Assembly (NCBI GenBank): GCA_038849555.1 | Contig: JAWCMT010000014.1 | Span: forward strand, 1-33,723 | Direction: 5' to 3' | Source of the DNA: JAOAIV01 sp038849555 | GTDB lineage: Archaea; Thermoproteota; Bathyarchaeia; Bathyarchaeales; Bathycorpusculaceae | DNA length: 33,723 nucleotides | Shown here: positions 7,754-15,516 of the stretch, one piece after another | Layout of the letters: each line of letters begins with the position of its first letter | Numbering within the stretch: the stretch's first letter is position 1 | Position numbers and translations under genes: made by a program | The notes under the pieces: generated by a model | The model's database searches: none | What the model was told of the DNA's origin: nothing | What the model saw: the letters and a program-made list of their open reading frames with translations, nothing else

Positions 7754-7901
7754 AATCGCTTACCTCCAGTAATTTATCGATTAGCGACGGAGATTGCTTT
7801 TAAAACTCGTTGCGAAACGACATTCCGCTACTGGGGAGAGAGGTGAGTTAAAGTGAACCTTTTATACGTGCAGTGTGTAAATCTGTCTATGTGAAGTTTT
7901 T

Positions 7902-8324
7902 ATGAATTATTACCAAACTATTGCTACGGTTAGCCTGATTCTTCAAGTCGCAGCGGTATGCCTGATTTTCGCCGGCTTAGAGCTAAAGCGGAGAAAGAGG
8001 CTTCGCCAACACGGCCTTCTCATGCTTGCTGCAGTTGTCATGCACACGGTGCTCATATTAGCGTGGATGGCGCCGGCTTTCGCCTCGCTTTTCACAAGCA
8101 GCACAAATTTTGCCGACGCATTTGTCATGGCGATTTTGGTTCATGCTTTCTCGGGAGTTGCCGCTGATGCTTTAGGCGTGTGGCTGGTTGCTTCCTGGCG
8201 GCTACGCGTGGATATGCAGGCTTGTTTCGCCAAAAAACGTGTCATGCGCATAACAATGGCGCTATGGATGATATCCCTATTTCTCGGCGTTGCTGTCTAT
8301 TTGAAAATTATTCAGATATTTTAG
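7902..8324 (+). CDS. Four-helix integral membrane protein (DUF420-like)
   Basis: A 140-aa protein with four transmembrane helices, at about residues 6-25, 38-62, 70-96 and 116-136. Helix 1 is followed by a basic loop, L-K-R-R-K-R-L-R-Q-H-G, and there are histidines in R-Q-H-G, V-M-H-T and L-V-H-A-F. This arrangement resembles the DUF420/YozB-like family, some members of which sit near haem-copper oxidase genes; there is no such neighbour here. It is convergent with the phosphodiesterase gene. The call rests on topology and histidine placement only. Confidence 0.7.
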   Translation: MNYYQTIATVSLILQVAAVCLIFAGLELKRRKRLRQHGLLMLAAVVMHTVLILAWMAPAFASLFTSSTNFADAFVMAILVHAFSGVAADALGVWLVASWRLRVDMQACFAKKRVMRITMALWMISLFLGVAVYLKIIQIF

Positions 8325-8355
8325 CAGAGTAAACCAACCAGAAACTTTGGCTACT

Positions 8356-8901
8356 TCAGATTTGAATTATCTCAGGCGTTATTGCCTCCTTTGTTACTTT
8401 CAAAATAGCCACTGAAGGCTTATTTACGAAAGAAGGTAACGGGTTTGTGGCGCTTCCCGGGTTAATATACAGCGTTTTCCCTTCCCATTTTATACTAGCG
8501 TTATGCGTATGCCCATAAACAAAAACGTTAAAGTTATTCTGCTTAGCAATTTCCCGCATCCTGCCCATGCCAAACAGGGTGCGCGGATCATGCATGACAC
8601 CGATTTTCCAATCGAAAATTTTCATGGAATTCAGCTTCGGCAGGGCGCCGCTTACCTCTGGCCCATCCATGTTTCCGTGAACCGCCAAAACTGGCGCAAG
8701 CTGCTCTAACTCGTCAATTACAGCTAACTGCACCAGATCGCCGGCGTGCACGATGAAGTCCACGTTTTCGAAAATTTTGAAGACCATTTGTGGGATGCAG
8801 CGTGCCCTTGTAGGAACATGCGTATCAGATATTAAACCCACCTTTTTCACTGTTTTATAACTCTTGGTTTCATGAGAAATCATTGTTTGTTCGCTGCTCA
8901 T
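8356..8901 (-). CDS. Metallophosphoesterase, YfcE/MJ0936 family
   Basis: A calcineurin-like phosphodiesterase of 181 aa from the ATG at 8901, which has GAGAGG 8 nt upstream. A longer version from 8970 would run through the likely TATA region near 8950. The metal-binding motifs appear in order: S-D-T-H (D26, H28), A-G-D (D55), G-N-M-D (N77), M-H-D (H104) and G-H-T-H (H131, H133). Family members hydrolyse model phosphodiesters and some act on cyclic or 2',3'-nucleotides; the substrate here is unknown. The usual H-G after the fourth motif is H-D here. It stands alone, convergent with the upstream membrane protein gene. Confidence 0.9.
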   Translation of the reverse strand: MSSEQTMISHETKSYKTVKKVGLISDTHVPTRARCIPQMVFKIFENVDFIVHAGDLVQLAVIDELEQLAPVLAVHGNMDGPEVSGALPKLNSMKIFDWKIGVMHDPRTLFGMGRMREIAKQNNFNVFVYGHTHNASIKWEGKTLYINPGSATNPLPSFVNKPSVAILKVTKEAITPEIIQI

Positions 8902-9174
8902 TATGCTTGCCTCTCTTGAGAAGAGTCTACGTGCCTTAGAATAATGGGTTAAAAGATAATAAATATTCACATTTATTAACGCGCCTATAATCCTGGAATA
9001 TGCTTGATGCCGGCTAATTGTGTAATCTGAATGGTGAAAAACTGCAGTTTAGGTTGAATTTTTGACTGAACATAACTTGCCATTCTGAATTTAAGTAGAT
9101 ACTGTGGGTTTTAAGAAAAAGTAAAAAAACTTGCGGCTGATTCGCATGTTACACGAGGACAAGCTGTTCGCTAT
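8902..9174. other. Intergenic region, no gene seen
   Basis: About 270 bases between the phosphodiesterase start and the Lrp stop. It contains the likely phosphodiesterase promoter (TTTTAA near 8947-8953) and an A-rich stretch near 9110-9130 that may end transcription coming from the right only if read on the minus strand. No ORF with a ribosome binding site and no RNA gene was recognised. Confidence 0.5.
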
Positions 9175-9669
9175 TTATTTTTGGTTTGACAAATACTTTA
9201 GATGAAAAGGTTTGACTGCAACTCCCGGCTTCAAGTCTGCTATGAAGGCTTGGCTGTCAATTATCCACTCTGCAAGTGCCGCGTCCTGTGCTCTTGCGAA
9301 TTCAGCAAAATCCGTGTAGGTTTTGTGCAGTGAAACGCAAATTGTATCCCATCCCATGCCGCGTCCGCTCTGAACCAAGATGACATTTGGCTGATTCATG
9401 TACCACTCTTTCACCTTGTTCAGGGTTTTGTCTGCTTCTTGGTTAGGCTTGCTTTTCAGGAAAGTGAACGCTACAAGCTCATATCCGATTTGTCCAAACT
9501 TTGGGATAATCGTGTATCCTTCAATGTAGTTTTTCTCAAGCATCGATCTTCTTCTGGTTACAGTGGGTTGTGAAACACCTAACGCCTTTGCCAGTTGTCG
9601 GTCGCTTCTATGCGAATCTTTCATAAGCTCAAACAAAAGTTTGTAGTCTATTGGTTTAAGTTCCTTCAT
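9175..9669 (-). CDS. Lrp/AsnC-family transcriptional regulator
   Basis: A 164-aa protein with an N-terminal winged helix-turn-helix at about residues 8-55 (D-R-Q-L-A-K-A-L-G-V-S-Q-P-T-V-T-R-R-R is the HTH) and a C-terminal effector-like domain with an F-T-F-L-K strand and a G-R-G-M-G-W-D loop. It is slightly longer than classic Lrp (about 150 aa), and the effector half is not close to the standard amino-acid-binding RAM sequence, so the ligand is unclear. A TTTATATA box near 9710-9717 and an inverted repeat at 9674-9689, just ahead of the ATG, suggest autoregulation. The divergent neighbour is an M20 peptidase, a possible target. Confidence 0.88.
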   Translation of the reverse strand: MKELKPIDYKLLFELMKDSHRSDRQLAKALGVSQPTVTRRRSMLEKNYIEGYTIIPKFGQIGYELVAFTFLKSKPNQEADKTLNKVKEWYMNQPNVILVQSGRGMGWDTICVSLHKTYTDFAEFARAQDAALAEWIIDSQAFIADLKPGVAVKPFHLKYLSNQK

Positions 9670-9673
9670 TTTT

Positions 9674-9689
9674 GATCAACCTATTGACC
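9674..9689. promoter_or_regulatory. Inverted repeat in the lrp-like leader, possible autoregulatory operator
   Basis: GATCAA-CCTA-TTGACC is a 16-bp inverted repeat with one mismatched pair. It lies between the TATA-like box (about 9710-9717) and the start codon at 9669 of the Lrp-type gene, where a bound repressor would block transcription. Confidence 0.35.
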
Positions 9690-9839
9690 AGTAAGCATTT
9701 TTACCTTTCATATATAAACTTCTTGTTACTGTAAAGCAATTAATGCATCATTTTCTAAAGGTTTAGCCACGTAGAATGGGCTTAGACGGGGGCAAATCTT
9801 AAGAGAAATATGCGCGCTACATCCAAGGCAAGTGATACT

Positions 9840-11198
9840 ATGCCTATGCAGTTACTTAAGGAAATTGAAGAAGAAATTACCGATTTACTAAGCAACCTAA
9901 TTCGCATAAACACCACAAACCCGCCTGGAAATGAGACAGCGGCAGCCAAATACCTGGCTAAGCAACTGAGCAAAGACGGGTTCAAGTGCGAGCTCTTCGA
10001 GAGTGCACCAAAAAGAGGCAGCATTGTTACCCGCTTGAAAGGAACAGGCGAAAAGCCGAGTTTGCTTCTACTTTCCCATTTAGACGTGGTTGCTGCTGAC
10101 CCGAGAGAGTGGAGTGTTGACCCGTTCGGCGGCATAGTCAAAGATGGCTTCGTGTGGGGGCGCGGTGCTGTAGACATGAAAAGCATGACTGTCATGGAAA
10201 TTATGGTCCTGAAACTTCTGAAGAGGAACCGCGTAAAGCTGAAAGGCGACGTGATTTTGGCGGCGACCGCTGACGAGGAACGCGGAGGCTTGTTGGGCGC
10301 AGATTATCTTTTGCGTCATTATCCTGAAAAGGTTTTCGCGCCCTACGTTTTGAACGAAGGCGGCGGATTAGCCCTTCCCACCAGAAGCCGTAACGTGTTC
10401 ACGGTGCAAACTGCTGAAAAAGGCCTCTTATGGTTCAAAGTTAAAGCCAAAGGCATTCCTGGCCACGGTTCGCTGCCTAACTTGGCGGACAACGCTATAA
10501 TGCGCATGAACAAGGTTATAGAGAAATTAGGGAATTACCGCGCTCCGCCTCTGCTTACGCCTACCGTGAAGCATTTTCTCGCGGAAATGGCAAGGGAAGA
10601 ACCTGCCTTGCAGAGGCATTTTACGCGTTTGCTGGAAAACCCAGAATTAAGCGACCAAATATTAGATGAGCTAGCGAAAACTGCGCCAAATCTGGCTGAG
10701 GAAATTCGGCCACGTTTGAAGATGACCATTGCACCCACAATTATTCATGGCGGCGTGAAAGAAAATGTTATTCCATCAGAATGCGAAGCCGTATTTGACT
10801 GTAGAATATTACCGGGGCAGGAGATAGCGAAAACCATTGACTTAATCAAAGCATTGCTTAAGGAGGTTGATTCGGAAAAACTTGAGTTTGAAGCCTTACA
10901 AGTGCAGGAGCCTTCGGAATCACCAGCGGAAACACCGCTTTACGATGCGATTGCCGCGGTGCTTCGTGAATTCGAGCCGAACTGTGGCATAACGCCGATG
11001 CTTATGACAGGCGGAACCGACTCGCGGTTCTTCAGAAAAATGGGCAGCATATGCTACGGCTTCCAACCCATGCACCCAGAGGTAGTTTCTGGCAAGGTGG
11101 TTAAACGTGAACATGGCATAGACGAGCGCATCAGCATAGAAAACCTCGTTTTCGGCGCAAGCTTGCTCTACGAAACAGTCAAAAAGTTCCTGAACTAA
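9840..11198 (+). CDS. M20-family metallopeptidase (ArgE/DapE/carboxypeptidase type)
   Basis: A di-zinc amidohydrolase of about 452 aa. Visible motifs are S-H-L-D-V-V (first zinc His and catalytic Asp), G-R-G-A-V-D-M-K (bridging Asp), A-D-E-E-R-G-G (catalytic Glu pair), a dimerisation/lid insert with G-I-P-G-H-G-S, and R-E-H-G-I-D-E-R near the end (last zinc His). The length and long insert fit the Cys-Gly-dipeptidase/acetylornithine-deacetylase-like group; the substrate cannot be read from sequence. I prefer the ATG at 9840 because a CTTAAG box at about 9797 would start transcription near 9825; an in-frame ATG at 9810 is possible. It is divergent from the Lrp-type regulator. Confidence 0.9.
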   Translation: MPMQLLKEIEEEITDLLSNLIRINTTNPPGNETAAAKYLAKQLSKDGFKCELFESAPKRGSIVTRLKGTGEKPSLLLLSHLDVVAADPREWSVDPFGGIVKDGFVWGRGAVDMKSMTVMEIMVLKLLKRNRVKLKGDVILAATADEERGGLLGADYLLRHYPEKVFAPYVLNEGGGLALPTRSRNVFTVQTAEKGLLWFKVKAKGIPGHGSLPNLADNAIMRMNKVIEKLGNYRAPPLLTPTVKHFLAEMAREEPALQRHFTRLLENPELSDQILDELAKTAPNLAEEIRPRLKMTIAPTIIHGGVKENVIPSECEAVFDCRILPGQEIAKTIDLIKALLKEVDSEKLEFEALQVQEPSESPAETPLYDAIAAVLREFEPNCGITPMLMTGGTDSRFFRKMGSICYGFQPMHPEVVSGKVVKREHGIDERISIENLVFGASLLYETVKKFLN

Positions 11199-11231
11199 AA
11201 AAAGACTCATACAATACAGTGTGACTTTTTT
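11198..11231 (+). terminator. Transcription terminator after the M20 peptidase gene
   Basis: AAAAAAG directly after the stop codon pairs with CTTTTTT at 11225-11231, and the intervening bases are partly complementary. The stretch ends in a run of T on the coding strand, as expected of a U-rich archaeal terminator. Confidence 0.5.
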
Positions 11232-11595
11232 GTCTACACCCTATGAGGTCGGCTTATGATTTAACCCAAGAAGCATGCAATGTTTACTGTCCGATAGTCC
11301 CCCTGTATTGTTTTCTGCATTGATTGGCTAATAGCCGCCAAATATGAAGGCACAAAGCGATTTCTCTTGACCATGCGCGAGAAACCTGCATTATGGTGTA
11401 TAAAGTCGACATGATTAAACAACAGAGAACACATCCAGCTTTGACCAAACGAGGCAGACATCTGAAAAAACACGCTTAAAACATGAGATGCTTTAGAAAA
11501 CGTAAATAGAACGGCAATAAATAAAAATGTACAAAGCAAAAAAGGAGCATGGGGCGCTGAAGAAAAAATAGTTTTCTAAAACCAAAGGCTAGAGT
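11232..11595. other. Intergenic region, possibly decayed coding sequence
   Basis: About 360 bases between the M20 terminator and the CPBP protease gene. The minus strand is open at 11261-11539 (92 codons), but the translation has no recognisable domain and no clear ribosome binding site. Short open stretches also exist on the plus strand. I cannot support a gene here. The last 60 bases must contain the CPBP promoter. Confidence 0.4.
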
Positions 11596-12423
11596 GTGTT
11601 AGTCATTTTGGATAAGTTTACTGTTTATTATTTCAGCTTGGTTCTGTTGATTGGCGGTTTAGCCTATGCTCCATGGGTTTTGGCTTCGTATGGTATGTTT
11701 CCGTCTGATCTGGTTTTTGTTTTCGTGATTGTTGGCGGTGTATCTCCAACGATTGCCGCGCTTGTAGTAGCCAAACTTGAATTTGGTAGAGGCGGAGCGA
11801 AATATTTGTTTGATCAATTTGGCCGCAAGGGCTTTTCAAAGTTATGGTTCTTGGTCGCTGTTCTTGTTCCTTTGGTTCTTGCAGTCGGCGCTGTCCTGCT
11901 GTGGTTAGCCTCTGGAGGAACATATCATCCAGACTTGATGAGGTTGGCTGAGTTTCCACCAATCCTAATTACGAGCTTCTTGATGAATATGTGGGAAGAA
12001 ATAGGATGGAGAGGCTACGCTTTACCCGCGCTGCAAAAGAAACACAATGCGTTAATTTCGAGCCTAATTGTTGGAGTGTTTTGGGCATTCTGGCACTGGC
12101 CACATTTTGCAGTTAAAGATAGTGCCATGGCAGTTAACTATCATAATTTCCTTTGGTTTGCTATTTTCATGCTTTTTTACTCGATCTCTTATACATGGCT
12201 TTATAACTCCACTGAAGGAAGTTTGTTTACTGCATCGCTATACCACGCATCCACAAACGCAGCAAACACCATACTATTTGTTGAAGCAAATATTGCCAAT
12301 TCCATATTCCCATTCTATTTTCTGACAGTCATCATTCTCGCTCTCGTCATAGTTTTTGTATGCAAACTAGATTTTTTATGCAGCAAAAAGAGGGAAATGC
12401 TGAACAAACCTTCAATGAAATAG
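11596..12423 (+). CDS. CPBP-family intramembrane metalloprotease
   Basis: A 275-aa polytopic membrane protein of the CPBP/Rce1 (Abi) family. It carries the conserved motifs: W-E-E-I-G-W-R-G-Y (EExxxR), F-W-A-F-W-H-W-P-H-F (FxxxH) and Y-H-A-S-T-N (HxxxN), which line an intramembrane glutamate protease site. Family members cleave prenylated or other membrane peptides, and some act in bacteriocin self-immunity; the substrate here is unknown. About seven or eight transmembrane segments are visible. The start is a GTG at 11596 with AAGG upstream; a TTG four codons later is possible. The gene stands alone, next to integrase remains. Confidence 0.9.
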   Translation: MLVILDKFTVYYFSLVLLIGGLAYAPWVLASYGMFPSDLVFVFVIVGGVSPTIAALVVAKLEFGRGGAKYLFDQFGRKGFSKLWFLVAVLVPLVLAVGAVLLWLASGGTYHPDLMRLAEFPPILITSFLMNMWEEIGWRGYALPALQKKHNALISSLIVGVFWAFWHWPHFAVKDSAMAVNYHNFLWFAIFMLFYSISYTWLYNSTEGSLFTASLYHASTNAANTILFVEANIANSIFPFYFLTVIILALVIVFVCKLDFLCSKKREMLNKPSMK

Positions 12424-12523
12424 AAACTTTCGAGTAAAGGATTTGAATCCTGCAAAATGAAAACTTCTGAAGCGTTCTGTTAACGATGATTAATAGAACA
12501 AGGATAGATGCTGTTTGAATTAA

Positions 12524-12744
12524 TCAAAAGATATCCTCCATGTTAAGAGCTTGCTAGGTCACAAAAAACTTGAAAACATAGAAACCCACATAAGCCTTGA
12601 AAAAGAATTATTCGGAGACCCATACAATCAAGAATTCCACGTAAAGTGGCGACAACACCACAAGAAATTCAACCTCCATTAGAAGTGGGATATGAGTACG
12701 TCTGCGGAAAAAGGCGGCTCATGTTCTTCCGAAAAAGAAAATAG
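12524..12744 (+). pseudogene. C-terminal remnant of an archaeal tyrosine recombinase/integrase, frameshifted
   Basis: From 12524 the frame reads K-D-I-L-H-V-K-S-L-L-G-H-K-K-L-E-N, the conserved H-x-x-x-x-L-L-G-H-K region before the catalytic tyrosine of archaeal integrases, then I-S-L-E-K-E-L-F-G and E-F-H-V-K. At about 12646 the frame breaks. One base later the text continues as A-T-T-P-Q-E-I-Q-P-P-L-E-V-G-Y-E-Y-V-C and ends F-F-R-K-R-K and TAG at 12742-12744, the usual integrase C-terminus. Restoring one G (GTAAAG-GTG) repairs the frame. The N-terminal domain, the catalytic R/K/H-x-x-R region and a start are missing; a TAA lies just upstream at 12521. Where Tyr is expected, T-H-I-S-L-E shows His. 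tRNA-Ser begins 43 nt downstream. Confidence 0.8.
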
Positions 12745-12786
12745 TATCTCCTGCACTAAAAACCTACGGAGTCAGGTGAAAACAAG

Positions 12787-12871
12787 GCGGGGTTGCCCTA
12801 GCCTGGTAGGGGGCAGGCCTGCTAAGTCTGTGGCCCAAAAGGCCGCGTGGGTTCAAATCCCACACCCCGCG
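12787..12871 (+). tRNA. tRNA-Ser (anticodon GCT)
   Basis: The acceptor strands GCGGGGT and ACCCCGC pair fully. The anticodon stem CAGGC/GTCTG (one G-T pair) holds the loop CTGCTAA, giving anticodon GCT (Ser, AGY codons). The long variable arm GGCC-CAAAA-GGCC is the class II mark of tRNA-Ser, and the T arm is GTGGG-TTCAAAT-CCCAC. The discriminator is G at 12871. CCA is not encoded (the next bases are CCT). No intron is seen. Confidence 0.96.
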
Positions 12872-12982
12872 CCTATTTTAGCGTCAAATACATTAATCGC
12901 GGATTTGCAGGTATTACACGCGGCGCAGCCTCGATTTCTTTGCAACATGCGCGTCTGCTTTGCTCGCTAATGTTTTTGTGGC

Positions 12983-13192
12983 TCAACTTGTTTTTTTCTG
13001 TTTTAGTTCGCATTTGACTTCGTAATTTACTATTATCAAAGCTACAACGGTTAAAGCCAAGCCTATTATTAGCATTAGCCAAAGGTGCGCTTGCCCGAAA
13101 TATTGGTCAAGCAGTGTCCAAAGGCTTCGGAAAATGAGCACTGAAGCTATTAGTAGGAGAATTTCGCCAGCGATTATTATTGCAAGTCGCAT
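12983..13192 (-). CDS. Small membrane protein with two helices
   Basis: A 69-aa protein with two transmembrane helices at about residues 4-24 and 34-56, a short amphipathic loop with aromatic residues and a Lys-rich C-terminus. No family is recognised. No Shine-Dalgarno site is visible, but a TTTAATAAGG box at about 13219-13227 would start transcription within a few bases of the ATG, so the mRNA could be leaderless. It follows the sugar-isomerase-like gene by 27 nt on the same strand. Confidence 0.6.
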   Translation of the reverse strand: MRLAIIIAGEILLLIASVLIFRSLWTLLDQYFGQAHLWLMLIIGLALTVVALIIVNYEVKCELKQKKTS

Positions 13193-13219
13193 GGTGTAAA
13201 AGTAAGCAGTTGCGCCTTA

Positions 13220-13975
13220 TTAAATCAGCTTTTGAAGCACCATCTTTGTTTGCTGAATCTCTTCAATTGTGCATTTTCTGGAGAGCTCCATGGTTAACGG
13301 CCCATCATACCCGTAATCTTTAAGCTTGCTGAGAAAGGCCTTAAGGTTCGGTGTTTCCGCTTTAAATGGGGTGTGCGCGCGATTACTTATGTGAACATTG
13401 CACAGGCGCTCATGATATTCGTCAAGCAGACGCGTTGTCTGCCCTGTGGCTTCTGCGTGGCAAAAATCTAAGGTTACGCCCAAAGAGTCGTCATCTATTG
13501 CGTAAATGACTTCTCTTAGTTCATCGGTGTTTTTGCCGAAACCACTTGACGCGTAAGAGAGGTTCTCCAACGCCAGTTTCAATTGTAGCTTCTCTGTGTA
13601 AGGTTTCAGCTCGCTGAAGATTTTTGTCAAGAACTTTTTCCGAAGGTCTACTGGCAATTTCCTGTTGATATTTGAGTGGACAACAAGCACTGGAGCCGAA
13701 AGCTTATGGGCAAAATCTGCTGAAACTTTACCGTAATAAACAGCCGTGGCGATCTCATTTTCATCCTTAACGTGGAGGCTTGCAGCGTGAACCGTTAGGC
13801 ATCTTAAACCATGCGCGTCAATCAGTTTTTTCGCAATATAAACTGAGTCATCATCCTCTTTCTCAACGCATTTCATGTTAAACTCCAAATTTTCTAACCC
13901 AAGCTTTCGGACAGCAGCGATGTTCTCAGCCAAGGGAAGATGTGAAAATATGCCGTTAGACAGACTCAGCTTCAA
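13220..13975 (-). CDS. Sugar phosphate isomerase/epimerase-like TIM barrel (AP endonuclease family 2 superfamily)
   Basis: A 251-aa xylose-isomerase-like TIM barrel. Characteristic strands include L-T-V-H-A-A, V-L-V-V-H-S-N, L-A-L-E-N-L, V-T-L-D-F-C-H-A and V-H-I-S-N-R; their His, Glu and Asp side chains (H in V-H-A, H in V-H-S, E in L-E-N, D and H in D-F-C-H, H in V-H-I-S) fit a divalent-metal site. Family members include isomerases, epimerases and endonuclease IV; the substrate cannot be assigned. The start is a TTG at 13975 with GGAG about 10 nt upstream. It is divergent from mntP. Confidence 0.88.
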   Translation of the reverse strand: MKLSLSNGIFSHLPLAENIAAVRKLGLENLEFNMKCVEKEDDDSVYIAKKLIDAHGLRCLTVHAASLHVKDENEIATAVYYGKVSADFAHKLSAPVLVVHSNINRKLPVDLRKKFLTKIFSELKPYTEKLQLKLALENLSYASSGFGKNTDELREVIYAIDDDSLGVTLDFCHAEATGQTTRLLDEYHERLCNVHISNRAHTPFKAETPNLKAFLSKLKDYGYDGPLTMELSRKCTIEEIQQTKMVLQKLI

Positions 13976-14058
13976 ACAGGTCTTTCTCCAATAAATTGCC
14001 TTGCCTTTTTCGGGATATTACCTTTTCCAAGACGCTACGGCAGAAGGAACCGAAAGCC

Positions 14059-14087
14059 TTTAAGGCATAATGGCTTATTGCCCATTA
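14059..14087. promoter_or_regulatory. mntP promoter with inverted repeat between TATA box and start
   Basis: A TTTAAG box near 14059-14064 is followed by TAATGG (14068-14073) and CCATTA (14082-14087), a perfect 6-bp inverted repeat with an 8-nt spacer. The repeat lies between the TATA-like box and the expected start site of mntP (ATG 14110), a good position for a metal-responsive repressor. No manganese riboswitch is apparent. Confidence 0.4.
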
Positions 14088-14109
14088 AGCCGCTGAAACG
14101 AGCAGATGC

Positions 14110-14670
14110 ATGGTGGATGCTGCGACTATTCTCCTGATTGCGCTGGGTCTTGCGACGGACGCGTTTGCAGTGTCAATTGCGCATGGCATAGCAACCCGAA
14201 ACCGAAGATACACCACCGGGTTAGCTTTGGCGGGTTCCTTTGGCGCTTTTCAAACTTTCATGCCAGTGCTGGGCTGGCTGGCAGGCTTAAGCCTAATAGA
14301 GCTAATCGGCAACTTTGACCATTGGTTGGCATTCGGGCTTTTAGCCTTTGTAGGTGGAAAAATGATCTATTCTGCAAGGGATAACGCGGAGGAGAAAAAA
14401 GAAAGCAGGCTAACTGTGGCTACGCTACTGGTTCTTTCAGTTGCTACAAGCATTGACGCGTTAGCCGTTGGCCTAAGTTTTTCTTTCCTGCAAACATCCA
14501 TAACCGTTCCTGTTGTTGTAATTGGCGCAGTTACTTTCTTCTTATCCTTTGGAGGCTTTTGTTTTGGCAATAAACTTGGAAATTTTGTTGAAAACAAAAT
14601 ACACGTTGTAGGTGGCATAGTTCTAATAGCAATTGGCATCAAAATACTATTAGAACACTTACTGATATGA
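14110..14670 (+). CDS. mntP: Manganese efflux pump MntP
   Basis: A 186-aa protein with six transmembrane helices arranged as two related three-helix halves. The first half has A-T-D-A-F-A-V-S (Asp17) and the second A-T-S-I-D-A-L-A-V-G (Asp116), the membrane-embedded acidic residues typical of the MntP (DUF204) family. Its length matches the family (about 185-190 aa). MntP exports Mn2+ when it is in excess. The gene stands alone. A second ATG at 14106 is out of frame. Confidence 0.93.
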   Translation: MVDAATILLIALGLATDAFAVSIAHGIATRNRRYTTGLALAGSFGAFQTFMPVLGWLAGLSLIELIGNFDHWLAFGLLAFVGGKMIYSARDNAEEKKESRLTVATLLVLSVATSIDALAVGLSFSFLQTSITVPVVVIGAVTFFLSFGGFCFGNKLGNFVENKIHVVGGIVLIAIGIKILLEHLLI

Positions 14671-14751
14671 CACGTAAACGCGAACCATATTAGCGGACAC
14701 CTAAAAGGAGCAGCAAGCGCTTAAGCGCAGAATACAAGCGCCAAATGGGCT

Positions 14752-15516
14752 TTAGAGCAGGTGGCCAATGATGCTAACAGGCTTGGTAACTGCTGCTTTA
14801 AGCTTTTCAAGCTCAGATGCTGGAAGACTTGCAAGAACAACAGTCGCGGGGCCAGCAGACTTTTTCAGTTCAACTTCAGTCTTGTCTATTAATTTGAATT
14901 TCAATTTTGAATCCTTAGCTAATACGTCAATTTCATGGGCTATGCCTTTTGACCCAACTGGAATTATCTCGTGAATATATGGCAATTCTCGAAGCTTCAA
15001 AACATCCGCTACATCAGCAATCATCTGCATATTCTCCGCTGGGATAACCTCGTCTCCCACACAAGGAACGCCTACAGCAACAACAATGTCGGCCGGCTGG
15101 GAAACCCCAAATTTTAACGTGCCTCGGCTGCCTATGCCTATCACTGTTACGCCCATGCCTGTTTGCTCAACTTGAAAGTTTTTCTCTGTACTACCTGTCA
15201 CCGCAAACTGCGGATCTAAACCAGCCGTCTCCGCTTCAGCGCGCACGCCACATAAAATTTCAGCGCCCAGCGGCGCCGGCTCTACACTAAGCGTGTTAAC
15301 TACGCAGACAGGCGTCGCTCCAACGGAGAGGACTTCCATCAGCGCAACGCGGGCTATGAATTTCCCAAGAGTGCCGCCGTCTACTTTGATTTTGTCAAAA
15401 GACTTTGGGCCTACGCCGCCTGATGAATCGCAGCCGATAACCAAGGTTTCATCGTTGGCGAATTGAAAAATGAGGATGTCCCTGTTTGTTGCTACAGGAA
15501 CAGGGAGTTGGATCAA
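14752..15516 (-). CDS. PurM-fold (AIR synthase-related) protein, CblS-like putative alpha-ribazole kinase
   Basis: A 254-aa protein of the PurM/ThiL/SelD fold. Motifs are G-C-D-S-S-G-G-V-G-P-K (Asp30, the expected ATP/Mg loop), A-R-V-A-L-M-E-V-L-S-V-G-A, N-T-L-S-V-E, T-G-S-T-E-K-N and Q-T-G-M-G-V-T-V-I-G. As I recall the family, this set matches CblS, the alpha-ribazole kinase of Listeria and Geobacillus that works with the ECF S component CblT to salvage a cobamide precursor. The gene directly upstream is an ECF S component whose stop overlaps this TTG start in a TTGA arrangement, which supports the pairing. GAGG lies 9 nt before the TTG. A homologous domain occurs in the divergent gene at 16093. 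The substrate is inferred, not shown. Confidence 0.7.
   Translation of the reverse strand: MIQLPVPVATNRDILIFQFANDETLVIGCDSSGGVGPKSFDKIKVDGGTLGKFIARVALMEVLSVGATPVCVVNTLSVEPAPLGAEILCGVRAEAETAGLDPQFAVTGSTEKNFQVEQTGMGVTVIGIGSRGTLKFGVSQPADIVVAVGVPCVGDEVIPAENMQMIADVADVLKLRELPYIHEIIPVGSKGIAHEIDVLAKDSKLKFKLIDKTEVELKKSAGPATVVLASLPASELEKLKAAVTKPVSIIGHLL

Noticed and set aside
11261..11539. A 92-codon minus-strand ORF between the M20 and CPBP genes
   Set aside because: No ribosome binding site, no recognisable domain, and composition unlike neighbouring genes; kept only as an intergenic note.
12692..12970. A 92-codon plus-strand ORF running through tRNA-Ser
   Set aside because: It overlaps the integrase remnant in another frame and the whole tRNA, and its translation has no family resemblance.
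13976..14109. Manganese (yybP-ykoY) riboswitch upstream of mntP
   Set aside because: The space is short and I could not find the conserved loops; a TATA box and inverted repeat account for it better.
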